Below are positions 54,741 through 64,000 of a stretch of DNA of 64,000 bases, piece by piece. Position 1 is the stretch's first letter, and every line of letters begins with the position of its first letter. The DNA comes from Bursaphelenchus xylophilus. Its lineage: Eukaryota; Nematoda; Chromadorea; Rhabditida; Aphelenchoididae. Where the stretch lies: the NCBI GenBank assembly GCA_904066235.2, contig CAJFCV020000003.1:11656001-11720000 (forward strand), written 5' to 3'. The notes under the pieces are model-generated. The model had not been told where the DNA came from, did no database searches, and saw only the letters and a list, made by a program, of their open reading frames with translations. The position numbers were made by a program, and so were the translations under genes.

Positions 54741-55240
54741 CACTGTGAAAAAACAAAAAATTTCAAAATTCTTTGCACTGTGCGGAAAAAACACCCCCTA
54801 TGAAATGGTAGACGTAAGCAAATCTCCCGATGTTTTTGTGAAGGCAAAGTGCAGGGCGTCGAGTCTTTGTTTACCTTGTTTTAGGCATTACTAAGCAAAA
54901 ATGAGCAGTTTTTTGATGAGAAAAGGTGGAAAAGATTTTTAAAAAAATATTTTTAAAATACGTGATCTGCTTTTCTTTTTTTGAATGTTTTTTATTTAAA
55001 TATTCATCAAAAATATTTAAAAAAATTTTTTTTTTATTTGCACTGTGCAAAAAAAGAAAATTAAAAAAAAATCGTATTTTAGGATTAAAATTCAAACAAA
55101 AAATGACAAAATTAGCTGACTTCGTATTTTACAAAAATATTTATAAAACACGAAGTCACCTTTTCTCTTTTTGAATGTTTTTTTATTTAAATATTGATCA
55201 AAAATGTTTAAAAAATAAATTTTTTCAACTGCACTGTGCA
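54741..55240. repeat. sparse palindromes in A/T-rich DNA
   Basis: Four GCACNGTGC-like sites. A duplicated unit (tgaatgttttttatttaaat, catcaaaaatatttaaaaaa) recurs about 180 bp apart, ending at cgtattttaggatt. Confidence 0.6.
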
Positions 55241-55299
55241 AAAAAACAAAATTTTTAAAATTCGTATTTTAGGATTTAAAAATAATATAAAAAATTAGA

Positions 55300-55699
55300 A
55301 AATTAGCCTTTTTAGACAACATTCTCCCTTGCCGTTAACCTTTTCCCATCTTTTTCAACCCAAAACCCCTTCGAAAAGCCGCATCTTATCCCTTCTTATA
55401 CCCCCAAAACCCCTTTTTTTAGAAATTTTACAAAAGCCGACCTTTCGTCATGCCCTCCTTTTCCAATGTAAACCGAATCCAACGTGGCGTCATCCCGATC
55501 GAACGATTTCAACGAAAGAAAGCGGAAATTCCTTGGCCAATTTTTTATATTTTCTTTTCCCCACGTGATTTTGTCATCCCATCCGTTGATTCGTAATATA
55601 AAATTGACAAAATGATGGGGAAAATTGAACGGAAAGGATGATTCTGAAGGGCTGAAGGGCTAAAAAATATATTGTTGATATTTTTGGGGTCTAAACAAA
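55300..55699. other. repeat-free island
   Basis: cgtggcgtcatcccgatcg and neighbouring C-rich sequence stand out from the flanking arrays. Possibly regulatory; no gene supported. Confidence 0.3.
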
Positions 55700-56290
55700 T
55701 TCTTGCCTCAAGAATTTTTTGCACAGTGCAGAAAAAGAGAAACTTTGTCTGCACTGTGCGCAGTTTAAAAATTGATTTTTTTGCACAGTGCGGAAAATAA
55801 AAGTCATAAATTTAGTAGATATGATTAATTTAGAGACTAACGGTACCCAAAAATCGCAAAAAAATCAAATTTTTATCATTGCACAGTGCAAAAAAGAGAA
55901 ACAAAATTCTGCACAGTGCAAAAATCAAAATTCGATTTTTGAACTTTGCGAAAAACAGGGTTCATAAACTTTTTAGTTAGTAATAATTTAGAGGCTAACA
56001 GTACCCAAAAACCGCAAAAAAAATCAAATTTTTATCATTGCACAGTGCAAAAAAATGAAAAGAAATTCTGCACTGTGCAGAATTGAAAAATCAATTTTCT
56101 TGCACAGTGCGGCAAACCATAGTGATAAATTTTCCAGCTATTATTAATTCAGAGTCCAAGAGTACCAAAAATTACAAAAAATTGAAAAATTTCATCATCG
56201 CACTGTGCAAAAGGCTAAAAAAGATTCTGCACAGTGCAAAAATCAAAACTTGATTTTTTGCACAGTGCAAAACCTAAAATAGAAATTTTC
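55700..56290. repeat. 160-bp tandem array with palindromes (array 4)
   Basis: ttatcattgcacagtgcaaa has its palindrome at 55881, 56040 and 56200 (spacings 159 and 160). Three GCACNGTGC sites per unit; spacer has gtacccaaaaaccgcaaaaa. Confidence 0.9.
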
Positions 56291-56695
56291 CGCTTTATAG
56301 TTGAAATTTGACTCCAACTGGTCGCAAAAATTGCAACACCCCGCTATTTAAATTACACAAACTTTTTTCGGAGCCTAAACTTTCGGCCCACTCGAAATTC
56401 CGAATTCAGCTGACAAAAGTTTTTTTTTGCTTCCGTTAATTCAATGATTGCCCCACCCACATCAACCATTTTTTTGTTGTAGTACCAAAAATACAGAAGC
56501 TGAATCAGCGGAATGAATCGAAATCAGCTGATCTGTGGAGGACTTTTTTCTGGTTCTTTTTCCAACTGTTTTTGTTCGAATTCAGTGATCGAAATTGGTC
56601 AGATGGGCTCATAAAGTGGAGAGAAATCAGAGCTGTTATGATAATTTGCCCGGAGGGGAAAAGGTGTTTTGAAAAAAGGGGAATTGAGGGGATGG
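56291..56695. other. repeat-free island with E-box-like CAGCTG sites
   Basis: attcagctgac and atcagctgatc within 150 bp, plus ttgccccacccacatc. No gene supported. Confidence 0.3.
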
Positions 56696-56699
56696 GGAT

Positions 56700-57870
56700 A
56701 TTGCACTGTGCGGTGGGAGAAAATGGTTGATTTGCACTGTGCAGGAATAGAAAAATTCACTTTTTTGACATGGATGGGTGCGAAAATAACTGCTAAAAAC
56801 GTGGTATATCTAAAAGTAATCAGTTTTCAACACAGGCTAAAAATTCTCTGATTTTCGATAACGCACAGTGCAGAAATTAAGTTTTTTATTTTTTGCACTG
56901 TGCAATTTGAAAAAAAACTAAAAATTCTTTCGATTGTGGACGTATGGGTAAACAAAATGCCTTCGAAATAAAAATGTATCAAAAGATATGTAAAGCGGAT
57001 CTAAATTACATGTTCTTCCGATTGCACAGTGCAAAAATCTAATTTTAAATTTCTGCACTGTGCAGTTCAAAAAGAACTAAAAATCTTTCTTCTGTATAGT
57101 TATTAGAACAGATATTTTGCTTCAGAATGACAAAAGTGTCACAAAGTATCCAATTCCTCCCCAAGCGACCAATTTTTTCTACTGCACAGTGCAAAAAACA
57201 TATTTTAAATTTCGGGGCTAAGGTAGTACAGCCCCCCAGTCCAGTTTAGCCCCCCATGACCCAGTACAGCCCCCCTCGTCCATTCTGAACCCCAAAATTT
57301 ATTTCAAAGAATTAATCCAAGTTGTATGGTCCAGCACAAGCCCCCTACGTTTTAGATCAAGCCCCCTTCGTTTTAGAAAAAGCCCCCTAAGTTTTAGGTC
57401 AAGCCCCCTACGTTTTAGATCAAACCCCCACTTACATTTTTTGTATTATTCTAATTTGTTCATTATGTGGGGTGTGAAACGGGCAAAAACAGTGGGGGTT
57501 AGACTACCTTTCGTGGGGGGCTGAACTACCGAAGCCCCTAAATTTCTGCACTGTGCAGTTTAAAAAACCAAAATTTTGCTTTTCTATATGAATTATTAGA
57601 ACAAGTTATTTTTTACAGAATCACAAAAGTATCAAAAAGTATCCAAAACTTCCCGAGCAATCCATTTTTTCTAACTGCACAGTGCAAAAAAACAAATTTT
57701 GAATTTCCGCACTGTGCAGTTCAAAAATCGTTGGATAACACTACTCAAGGTAAAAACAAATATATTCAAAATGCGGTTAGACAAATAACATGGGATTTTT
57801 GCATATTTATGAAGTTCAAAAATACCGACTTATGACTGCACAGTGCAAAAAATCATGTTTCAAACATTGC
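56700..57870. repeat. 160-bp tandem array with palindromes (array 5)
   Basis: The leading gcacagtgc of successive units lies at 56873, 57024, 57184, 57677 and 57839. The 493-bp gap shrinks to 160 when the 325-bp insertion and its 8-bp duplication are removed, giving spacings 151, 160, 160 and 162. Units share aatttctgcactgtgcagtt and tcacaaagtatccaa. Confidence 0.92.
57214..57538. mobile_element. hAT-like MITE inside array 5
   Basis: 325 bp with ends GGGGCTAAGGTAGTACAGCC and GGCTGAACTACCGAAGCCCC and 8-bp duplication TAAATTTC (57206-57213 and 57539-57546). The interior is a minisatellite of agccccctacgttttagatc, about four copies. The neighbouring array unit at 57040-57065 shows the empty site. 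Confidence 0.9.
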
Positions 57871-57879
57871 ACAGTGCGA

Positions 57880-58620
57880 TAATCCCGAAATAAACATGTA
57901 TATCTAAAACCCCGGAAAACGGAAGAAATTTCAACTAGGAACACTTCTTAACGATTTTTAATAGGAATTGAGAAATTACTTTCAACGAACACCTGATTTA
58001 TCCTCCGGGAAGTGGAACTTGTGACAAACAGACAATGAAAACAAAGTCGAAAGACAAGGAGATTATACAAAAAGACCTCCAAATCTTTTACAAAACTCCG
58101 AAAAATTTGAAAAATGTATCTGAAAAATTTTATGGCGTAAATATTTTTTGTATGTAGAGAGAGAAATTTTGAAGTTACAGTAATGGTTTTTAATTATAGA
58201 ATTGTAAAAAAATACAGAAAAAAAAATAAAAAATGATCAAAAAATAATAATAAATAAGAATAAAAAATATCAAAAATAAAAAGATTTCAAAATTTCATAA
58301 AAAAATAAAAATCAAAAAAGTTAATCAATAACTTTCAAAAAACTTTTAAATTAATTTAAAATCAATTTTCATCAAAAAAACCCCCTAAACAAACACGCAG
58401 ATCACGTTGTTCTTTCCTCCAGAATACCAAAAAAAAAAGAAAGAAAAGAAATATCGGGCCGATTTCTGTCACCGCTCTTTTTTTTGTTTGCCTGGTCGTA
58501 AAAAAGCGAAAGGAACGATGTTTTGTTTTCATCGCACCTCGTTTTCTTTTGTATCTGATAAAGAGCGAAAAGAAAAATTTTTGGAATCGTTTTTGAAGCT
58601 AAATTTGGCAGTACAACTTT
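57880..58620. other. intergenic, no gene seen
   Basis: 57900-58080 and 58400-58610 are unique; 58190-58380 is A/T runs. Confidence 0.4.
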
Positions 58621-58624
58621 TCTG

Positions 58625-59400
58625 GCAGTTGCACAGTGCGGGAGAATGGTTATCGCACCGTGCGAAAAATTTTTTTGCTGCACTGTGCAGAAATTGCGAC
58701 AGAAATTTTTTGGCACTGTGCAGGAAAAAATTTTGCACGGTGCAAAAATTGCGACAAAGTTTCGCACAGTGCAGTGAAACAAAGGTTTGCACAGTGCAAA
58801 AATTGAAGTGAAGTTTCGCACAGCGCAAATTTTTTTTTTTTTTTTTGCACCGTGCAGAAATTGCGACAGAAATTTTTTGGCACTGTGCAGAATAAAATTT
58901 TGCACGGTGCAGTGAAACAAAGTTTTGCACAGTGCAGTGAAACAAAGTTTTGCACTGTGCAAAATTTTTTTCTGCACAGTTTGCACAGTGCAGAAATAAT
59001 TTTTTTTTGTTTTTTGTTTTTTTTTGCACCGTGCGGAAATTGCGACAGAAATTTTTTGGCACTGTGCAGAAAAAATTTTGCACGGTGCAAAAATTGCGAC
59101 AAAGTTTTGCACAGTGCAGAAGAAAAATTTTTTCGTTTTTTATTTTTTTGCACCGTGCAGAAAACTGCGACAAATTTTCGCACTGTGCAAACCGAAATAA
59201 ATTAAAATTTGCACTGTGCGAATATGTTTTTGTTTTGTTTTGTTTAGCGACAAAAATCGCACAGTGCAAAACAAATTGAAATTTGCACTGTGCAATTTCT
59301 GTTGCACCGTGCAAAAATCGCGACATGAGTTTTTTTTTTGCACTATGCGGTCAGAAAAAAACCTTTTTCTGCACGGTGCGAAGAAATAAAATTTGGTGCC
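58625..59400. repeat. dense palindrome array, about 170-bp units (array 6)
   Basis: gcgacagaaattttttggca starts at 58696, 58863 and 59042 (167 and 179). About 35 GCACNGTGC sites, alternating with ttgcgacaaagttt spacer. Long minus-strand frames here are an artefact of the repeat. Confidence 0.9.
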
Positions 59401-59742
59401 GTGCGAAAATTGCAACATTTTTTTCAAAAAATTTAAAAAAATCATAAAATTTTAAAACTGAAAAAATTCCATCAAATGTCTAAGGCCTTTGAAAAATTCC
59501 GTTGTCACAAAAAAAATTATAACCCAATAAAAAATCTCGCTAAAAGAACTCTCGAGGCGTTGGTCTCGTGAGGGCGAAACCCCCGCCTGATAATGAAACG
59601 CCAGAATAAACGCCCAAGACTTCCGGCGCCAAAAAATTAGTTGGCTTCTTAGAGTGCGCGCCAATTAAAAAAGTTCCGCGTAAACAAAATTAAAAATTAA
59701 AACCACCGTATACCTCGCGTCTTTTCAGTTCAAAAATAGTAT

Positions 59743-59898
59743 CAGTCTGTCGTGAAAATAATGAGCGCAATATCGTTGAGCCAAGCGTCGCTGACGTGAA
59801 AAAGAAACTTTGATTTTGTCGCGGTACAATTCGTTTTCACGGCGGCGATGTGATTTTTGACGCGACAGAGTGCTCATTATTTTCCCGACAGACTGATA
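59743..59898. mobile_element. Fam-B element (AGC subtype)
   Basis: tcagtctgtcgtgaaaataa to ttattttcccgacagactga, then TA. Confidence 0.8.
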
Positions 59899-59959
59899 TT
59901 CAACAATTTTTGCGGGCCAAAGCGGAGAGCGGTTACAAAAAAAAAGATTTTTCTTTGCA

Positions 59960-60665
59960 CCGTCCGTGTAAAAACCCCATTTTGCACTGTGCAAAAACCC
60001 CCATTTAGCACCGTGCATTTGACACTTTGCACGGTGCAAAAATCTCCACTTTGCAGAGTGCAAAACCCCCATTTTGCACCGTGCATTTGACACTTTGCAC
60101 CGTGAAAAATCCCTCATTTTGCACCGTGCAAGAACCCCCATTTTGCACTGTGCAAAAAACCCCAGTTTGCACCGTGCAAAAACCTCCATTTTGCACAGTG
60201 CATTTGACCTTTTGCACTGTGCAATACCCCTTAAATTGCACCGTGCAAGAACCCCCATTTTGCACTCTGCAAAACCCCCATTTTGCACCGTGCAATAACC
60301 CCTATTTTGCACAGTGCATTTAACATTTTGCACTGTGCAATCCCCATTATCTTGCACCGTGAAAAATTCCTCATTTTGCACCGTGCAAAACCCCCCATTT
60401 TGCACTGTGCAAAAACCCCATTTTGCACCGTGCATTTGACACTTTGCACCGTGCAAAAAACCCCAATTTTGCACTGTGCAAAACCCCCATTGTGCACTGT
60501 GCAAAACCCCCATTTTGCACTGTGCAAAACCCCCATTTTGCACTGTGCAAAAACCCCATTTTGCACTGTGCAAAAACCCCATTTTGCACCGTGCATTTGA
60601 CACTTTGCACCGTGCAAAAAACCCCAATTTTGCACTGTGCAAAACCCCCATTGTGCACTGTGCAC
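59960..60665. repeat. densest palindrome array, 20-27-bp spacing (array 7)
   Basis: About 36 GCACNGTGC sites, almost all as tttgcacYgtgcaaa separated by accccca or tttgacac. A longer unit starting ttttgcaccgtgcatttgac repeats at 60421 and 60582 (161 bp). Long open frames on both strands come from the repeat and are not genes. Confidence 0.92.
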
Positions 60666-60701
60666 ACGAAAACCGCTTATTATTCGGCCGCGGGGGACAA
60701 A

Positions 60702-60947
60702 ATGAAAATCACGATGGGCTCTCAAAACAATACCCGGTTTTTATGTGCGGAAATACTTGAGCGCGAGCTCACATGCAATGTGGGTGGTATTATTATATTT
60801 TCAGAGGAAAACAAAGCTCCTTGCCCCAAAGTATTTAGCTTGAGGCAAACAAAAATAGATTCAAAAAGGGTCAAAATTACAGAGGAAAAGTTCAAAGTGC
60901 CTACCATCAATATTTATGTTCAAATTTTGAAAAAATATAGGGCGTAG
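60702..60947 (+). CDS. possible small ORF, unrecognised
   Basis: An 81-residue frame from ATG to TAG directly after array 7, with MKITMGSQNNTRFLCAEI, then PKVFSLRQTKID and VKITEEKFKVPTINIYVQI. The middle contains atattttcag, so only the second half might be an exon. No domain or signal peptide. Confidence 0.3.
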   Translation: MKITMGSQNNTRFLCAEILERELTCNVGGIIIFSEENKAPCPKVFSLRQTKIDSKRVKITEEKFKVPTINIYVQILKKYRA

Positions 60948-60989
60948 GCTAAATTTTAGTACCTAGAAAGTTATTCTCGGAATGTCCAA

Positions 60990-61200
60990 GTTCAGCCCAA
61001 TTTAAACGCTAATTGTCGACGAGAGAGTACGCAGAATGCGGACAGCAGTTATGAAACGGAAAAAAACGTTTTTGGAAAACTTGGTTTTTCCTGGAAACAT
61101 TGTCCTAATGATTAACATTAAAACTGAATTTTTTTACAAATGAATTTGCAGAATTGTCCCAAAGTTTGGCCAATTTCCGGACCAAAAATCTCGGTTTTTT
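60990..61200. repeat. Fam-A relic
   Basis: cgagagagtacgcagaatgc, later tttgtagatatcaagt; no ends. Confidence 0.45.
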
Positions 61201-61344
61201 GTAGATATCAAGTAATTTTTGGCATTTTCACTGTGCAAAAAACTCAGGATACCAGCGACAGTCCGAAAAAAGCCTACTGCTCCTTAAGCTTGAAAGTTTA
61301 TAAAGAAATGCCGGAGGCGTCAATTATCAGTCAAATCTCACAGG

Positions 61345-61550
61345 GGAAGTACTAGTCCTCCCGTAAATCGGCGGACTGATTTTTGGCGTTTACACTGTGC
61401 GAAAAAAGTCAGGTTGCATGCGACAGTCCAAAAAAGCCGATTGCACGGTGCAAAAATCAAAAATTTCATATTGCAAGGTGCACTTTTGTTTTACAATTCA
61501 TGTCGCAGAAATCACTCCAACGACTTTGCGAACGGACTAGTTTCAATAAG
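61345..61550. mobile_element. Fam-F element
   Basis: actagtcctcccgtaaatcg and ttgcgaacggactagt ends; ctgatttttggcg faces cagaaatcactcc. Confidence 0.65.
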
Positions 61551-61596
61551 GGATCTGCAAACCTCCTGAAAAAAGCCAAAATCCAGACTAATCTGA

Positions 61597-62044
61597 CAGG
61601 GGAAGTACTCCAAGTGCGACGCTCAGATTTTGATGAAACTTGGCACAAATTTAGAATAATTTTTTCTAAGATATATGCGGGAATCCTAGCTCGCGCTTTG
61701 CAGAAACAACCGAGATTTTTAGATCGAAAGTCGGCGAAATATAGGACTTTTTGCCGAATTTCGGCGCGAAAAGTTTCATGCCTATTTCTACCGTAAAGGA
61801 TAATGTTTCTACAAAAAATCAAATTTTTCCGCACGAAACTGCCAAAGTTATGGCCAAAAAGGTGTTTTTTCTCCGACCGCTCTCGACGTTTAACGGGCTC
61901 TCTGGGCGGCAAAAATCGTTCGATATTTCGGCGGCGCCCGCAAAGGGCGAGCTAAAACTTTCAGGAATTGATATTTAGTCCATACCCGACGTGTGTGCAA
62001 AATTTAAAGAAAATCTGAGCGTCGCACTTGGAGCACTTCTCCTG
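61597..62044. mobile_element. Fam-A element, full length, youngest copy
   Basis: 448 bp, caggggaagtactccaagtg to cacttggagcacttctcctg, 3-bp duplication TGA (61594-61596 and 62045-62047). The best reference copy in the window. Confidence 0.88.
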
Positions 62045-62640
62045 TGAATATAATATCGATATCAGAAGCGCATTCCCCTATAGCCCTTTCGTATTTCGTA
62101 CAAAAGAAGATTCTTTCTTCTTATATTCTCCGATCAAAAAAAGATTCTAATTTTACGCCGCGTAAAATTCGAATCCCCATCTTGATCGCTCCATATCCGA
62201 TACATTGAGAGTTGAAGAAACGGGGGAATTATGTAATACCTGTGCTCGGTATTATCTGAACTTAGCCGAACACTTATCAATAACGTTTATTTAGCAGCGA
62301 TATAACAATTAGCAGCGATATAACAATATACAGTAAAATAATATAGATCACAAATAGGTACAGCCACTTTCTACTGTTTTGACGAGCGCTTAATGGGAGT
62401 TTGGCGAACTCCTACCGGTTTACTGGTTCTTCGCCAAACTCTTTCTAGTCTAGTTTGTTGATTCCTTCAAAACTGGTACCTTCTAGTCACATAGTCACAA
62501 AACTCTCTGTGTTTTGTGACTTTTATTTTCTTTGTCTCTTCCGACTGTTGCGTCGGATATTACAATTAAGCCGTAAACCTATTTCCTGTAACGTGTTTCC
62601 TGGAAAAAAGGGGAAAAACAAGAGGGATTTTCAGGGAAAG
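62045..62640. other. unique DNA with hairpins
   Basis: 62131-62187 is an inverted repeat (gatcaaaaaaagattctaat against attcgaatccccatcttgat). 62398-62446 is another (agtttggcgaa / ttcgccaaact). agcagcgatataacaat is duplicated at 62295-62330. No gene supported. Confidence 0.45.
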
Positions 62641-62649
62641 TATTGCATT

Positions 62650-62985
62650 TACAGGGAAAGTGCTGCAAGTGTGACGCTCAAATTTTGATGAAACTTGGCA
62701 CAAATTTAGACAAACTTTTTGTAAGGCATATGTGATAATTTTATAGCTCGCGCTTTGCAGAAAAAACAGAGATTTTTCGATCGGTAATTGTGGAAAATTT
62801 GAGATTTTTTGCAAATTTTTCCATGAAAAGTTTCACGCCTATTTCTACTGTAGAGATTACATAACCCGGTAAGCCCGTATATCCGTCTTTGACATCGCAA
62901 AAAAACATCTTTTTTACAACCAAAAATCTCGGTGGATTAGAGCACATTAGGAGCTCGGAAATCACTCTTAAAAATATTATTCTAA
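62650..62985. repeat. Fam-A relic
   Basis: gggaaagtgctgcaagtgtg, agctcgcgctttgcagaaaa; right end lost. Confidence 0.55.
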
Positions 62986-63690
62986 CAAGGGAAGTATCCC
63001 AAGTGTGACGCTCAGATTTTCACAAAACTTGGCACAAATTTAGAGTTATTTTTTAAGACATATGCGAGGTTATTAGCTTGCGGTTTGCAGAGACAATCCA
63101 GATTTTTAGGTCGAATATGATAGAAAATGTAAGATTTTAAATTGGATTTTTTTTTCGCGAATTTTGTCAAGAAAAGTTTCATGCCTATTTCTACCGTAGA
63201 TGGTAATGTTTCTACAAAAAAAAAATAACTTTTTCAGCAAGAAACTGGCCAAGATATGACCGAAAATTTATTTCTTTCTGACCGCTCTCCGCGTCTCACG
63301 TACAGTGAGGGACCTGATCCAGTGGCAAAAAACGTACCATTTTGGGTCCGGGAAGCATCAAAAATGTGGCAAAATGCTTCCCTATCCAAGTGAAAAAAGA
63401 CTCCGATTTCAAAAGCACGCCTGCTCATTTTATAACAGAAAGGGCGCGACTGTCAAAACGAAGTTTTTTTCACTTGGAGAAGGATGCATTTTGCCACATT
63501 TTTTGATACTTCCCAGATGCAAAATGGTAGGTTTTTTGCCACTGGATCGGGTCCCCCCCCTGTACTTTCTCGGCCGCAAAAATCGTTCACTATCTCGGCC
63601 GCCTCTGCAAAGCGCTACCTAGGACTTTCAGGAATAGAAATCCCACCATATACTTAACGTGAAAATTTAAAGAAAATTTGAGAGTCATGT
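62986..63690. mobile_element. Fam-A element with a Fam-C insertion
   Basis: Starts caagggaagtatcccaagtg and ends near aaatttgagagtcatg. The Fam-C copy at 63303-63562 splits cgctctccgcgtctcacgta from ctttctcggccgcaaaaat. Confidence 0.7.
63303..63562. mobile_element. Fam-C element, full length
   Basis: 260 bp, cagtgagggacctgatccag to ctggatcgggtcccccccctg (shown to 20: tggatcgggtcccccccctg), TA at 63301-63302 and 63563-63564. Removing it and one TA restores Fam-A. Confidence 0.88.
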
Positions 63691-64000
63691 TGTGGAATAT
63701 ATAAATTTTTAACGGTAATTTCAACACGAATTTTTCACGACTGTAAACACTTTCGTTGTTCGTTTGAATGAGTAATAAATGAGGGGTGAAATGCCACTTG
63801 AAATACTAAAGCATAGTAAAAACGGAGGTGGATATTGCCCTTTTTTGGCTTAGTTTTCGGTCGCTAAGGTAATCATTAAAAAGTGCGACATGCTTGAAAA
63901 AAACATCTTTATAAAGTCTTGTTTTCGGCGACTTCACGTCGCGTATGCAAATAGCCGTCCTAACATTTGCCAAAATGCGCAAAACACAACCAAAATCAGG
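63691..64000. other. window end, no gene seen
   Basis: No repeat end or exon recognised before the window closes. Confidence 0.4.

Noticed and set aside
58402..59326. Overlapping frames of 177-265 codons, rich in CTVQNF
   Set aside because: They translate GCACNGTGC repeats in all frames; the same peptide motif appears wherever the palindrome does, with no start context or domain.
59960..60665. CRISPR-like array from regular repeats and spacers
   Set aside because: Spacers are near-identical and very short, repeats are 9-15 bp palindromes, and the genome is a nematode's.
59725..60947. 308-codon minus frame and 164-174-codon frames
   Set aside because: Open only because the 20-27-bp palindrome repeat lacks stops; it reads across a Fam-B element as well.

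Overview
The window looks like nuclear DNA of a nematode. Introns are bounded by GTAAG-type donors and TTTTCAG/TTTCCAG acceptors. The recognisable proteins include a nematode-expanded transthyretin-like protein, an NKX1/CEH-1-class homeodomain protein with an intron at homeodomain position 44/45, and a short RFamide precursor. The species cannot be named from sequence alone. Genes are sparse; most of the window is nested mobile elements and palindrome-bearing tandem repeats.

Eight multi-exon genes can be assembled. In order: a single-pass membrane protein of 85 aa (+, 7314-8421); a secreted glycoprotein of 142 aa (+, 9356-9852); a secreted Cys-rich protein of 180 aa (-, 10279-11865); a transthyretin-like protein of 159 aa (+, 13705-15254); a calmodulin-like protein of 149 aa with four EF hands (+, 18429-23172); a precursor of a long RPRF-amide neuropeptide, 79 aa (-, 27028-28312); an NKX1/CEH-1 homeobox protein of 180 aa (-, 43682-45288); and an EGF-type single-pass membrane protein of 327 aa (-, 50695-52236). 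They belong to unrelated pathways and form no operon. Weaker orphan exons lie near 33.6, 34.2, 36.2, 49.9 and 60.8 kb. A coding-like fragment lies at 49.0 kb.

Short non-autonomous DNA elements fall into families named here for convenience. Fam-A is about 445 bp with ends CAGGGGAAGTACTCC and a 3-bp TNA target duplication. Fam-B is 130-165 bp with ends TCAGTCTGTCGGGAAAATAA. Fam-C is about 257 bp with ends CAGTGAGGGACCTGATCC and a TA target. Fam-D has ends AGTATTTTCATAAAGTGCAT, Fam-E has CTAGGCGGGCC and a TA target, and Fam-F has CTAGTCCTTCYGGAAAGTCG. Single elements include three hAT-like ones with 8-bp duplications, a 1.24-kb piggyBac-like palindrome at TTAA, and a 1.17-kb fold-back whose arms carry tRNA-like A and B boxes. 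LTR copies and fragments lie at 15.6, 23.7, 24.8, 25.1 and 37.2 kb.

The most unusual feature is a 9-bp palindrome, GCAC-N-GTGC, present roughly 250 times by eye (about one expected by chance). In at least five separate arrays of otherwise unlike sequence it sits in tandem units of almost exactly 160 bp: 17.5-18.0, 18.8-19.3, 39.3-40.3, 55.7-56.3 and 56.9-57.9 kb. The same palindrome occurs inside Fam-D, -E and -F elements and in introns of the transthyretin-like, calmodulin-like and homeobox genes. No gene in the window explains it.
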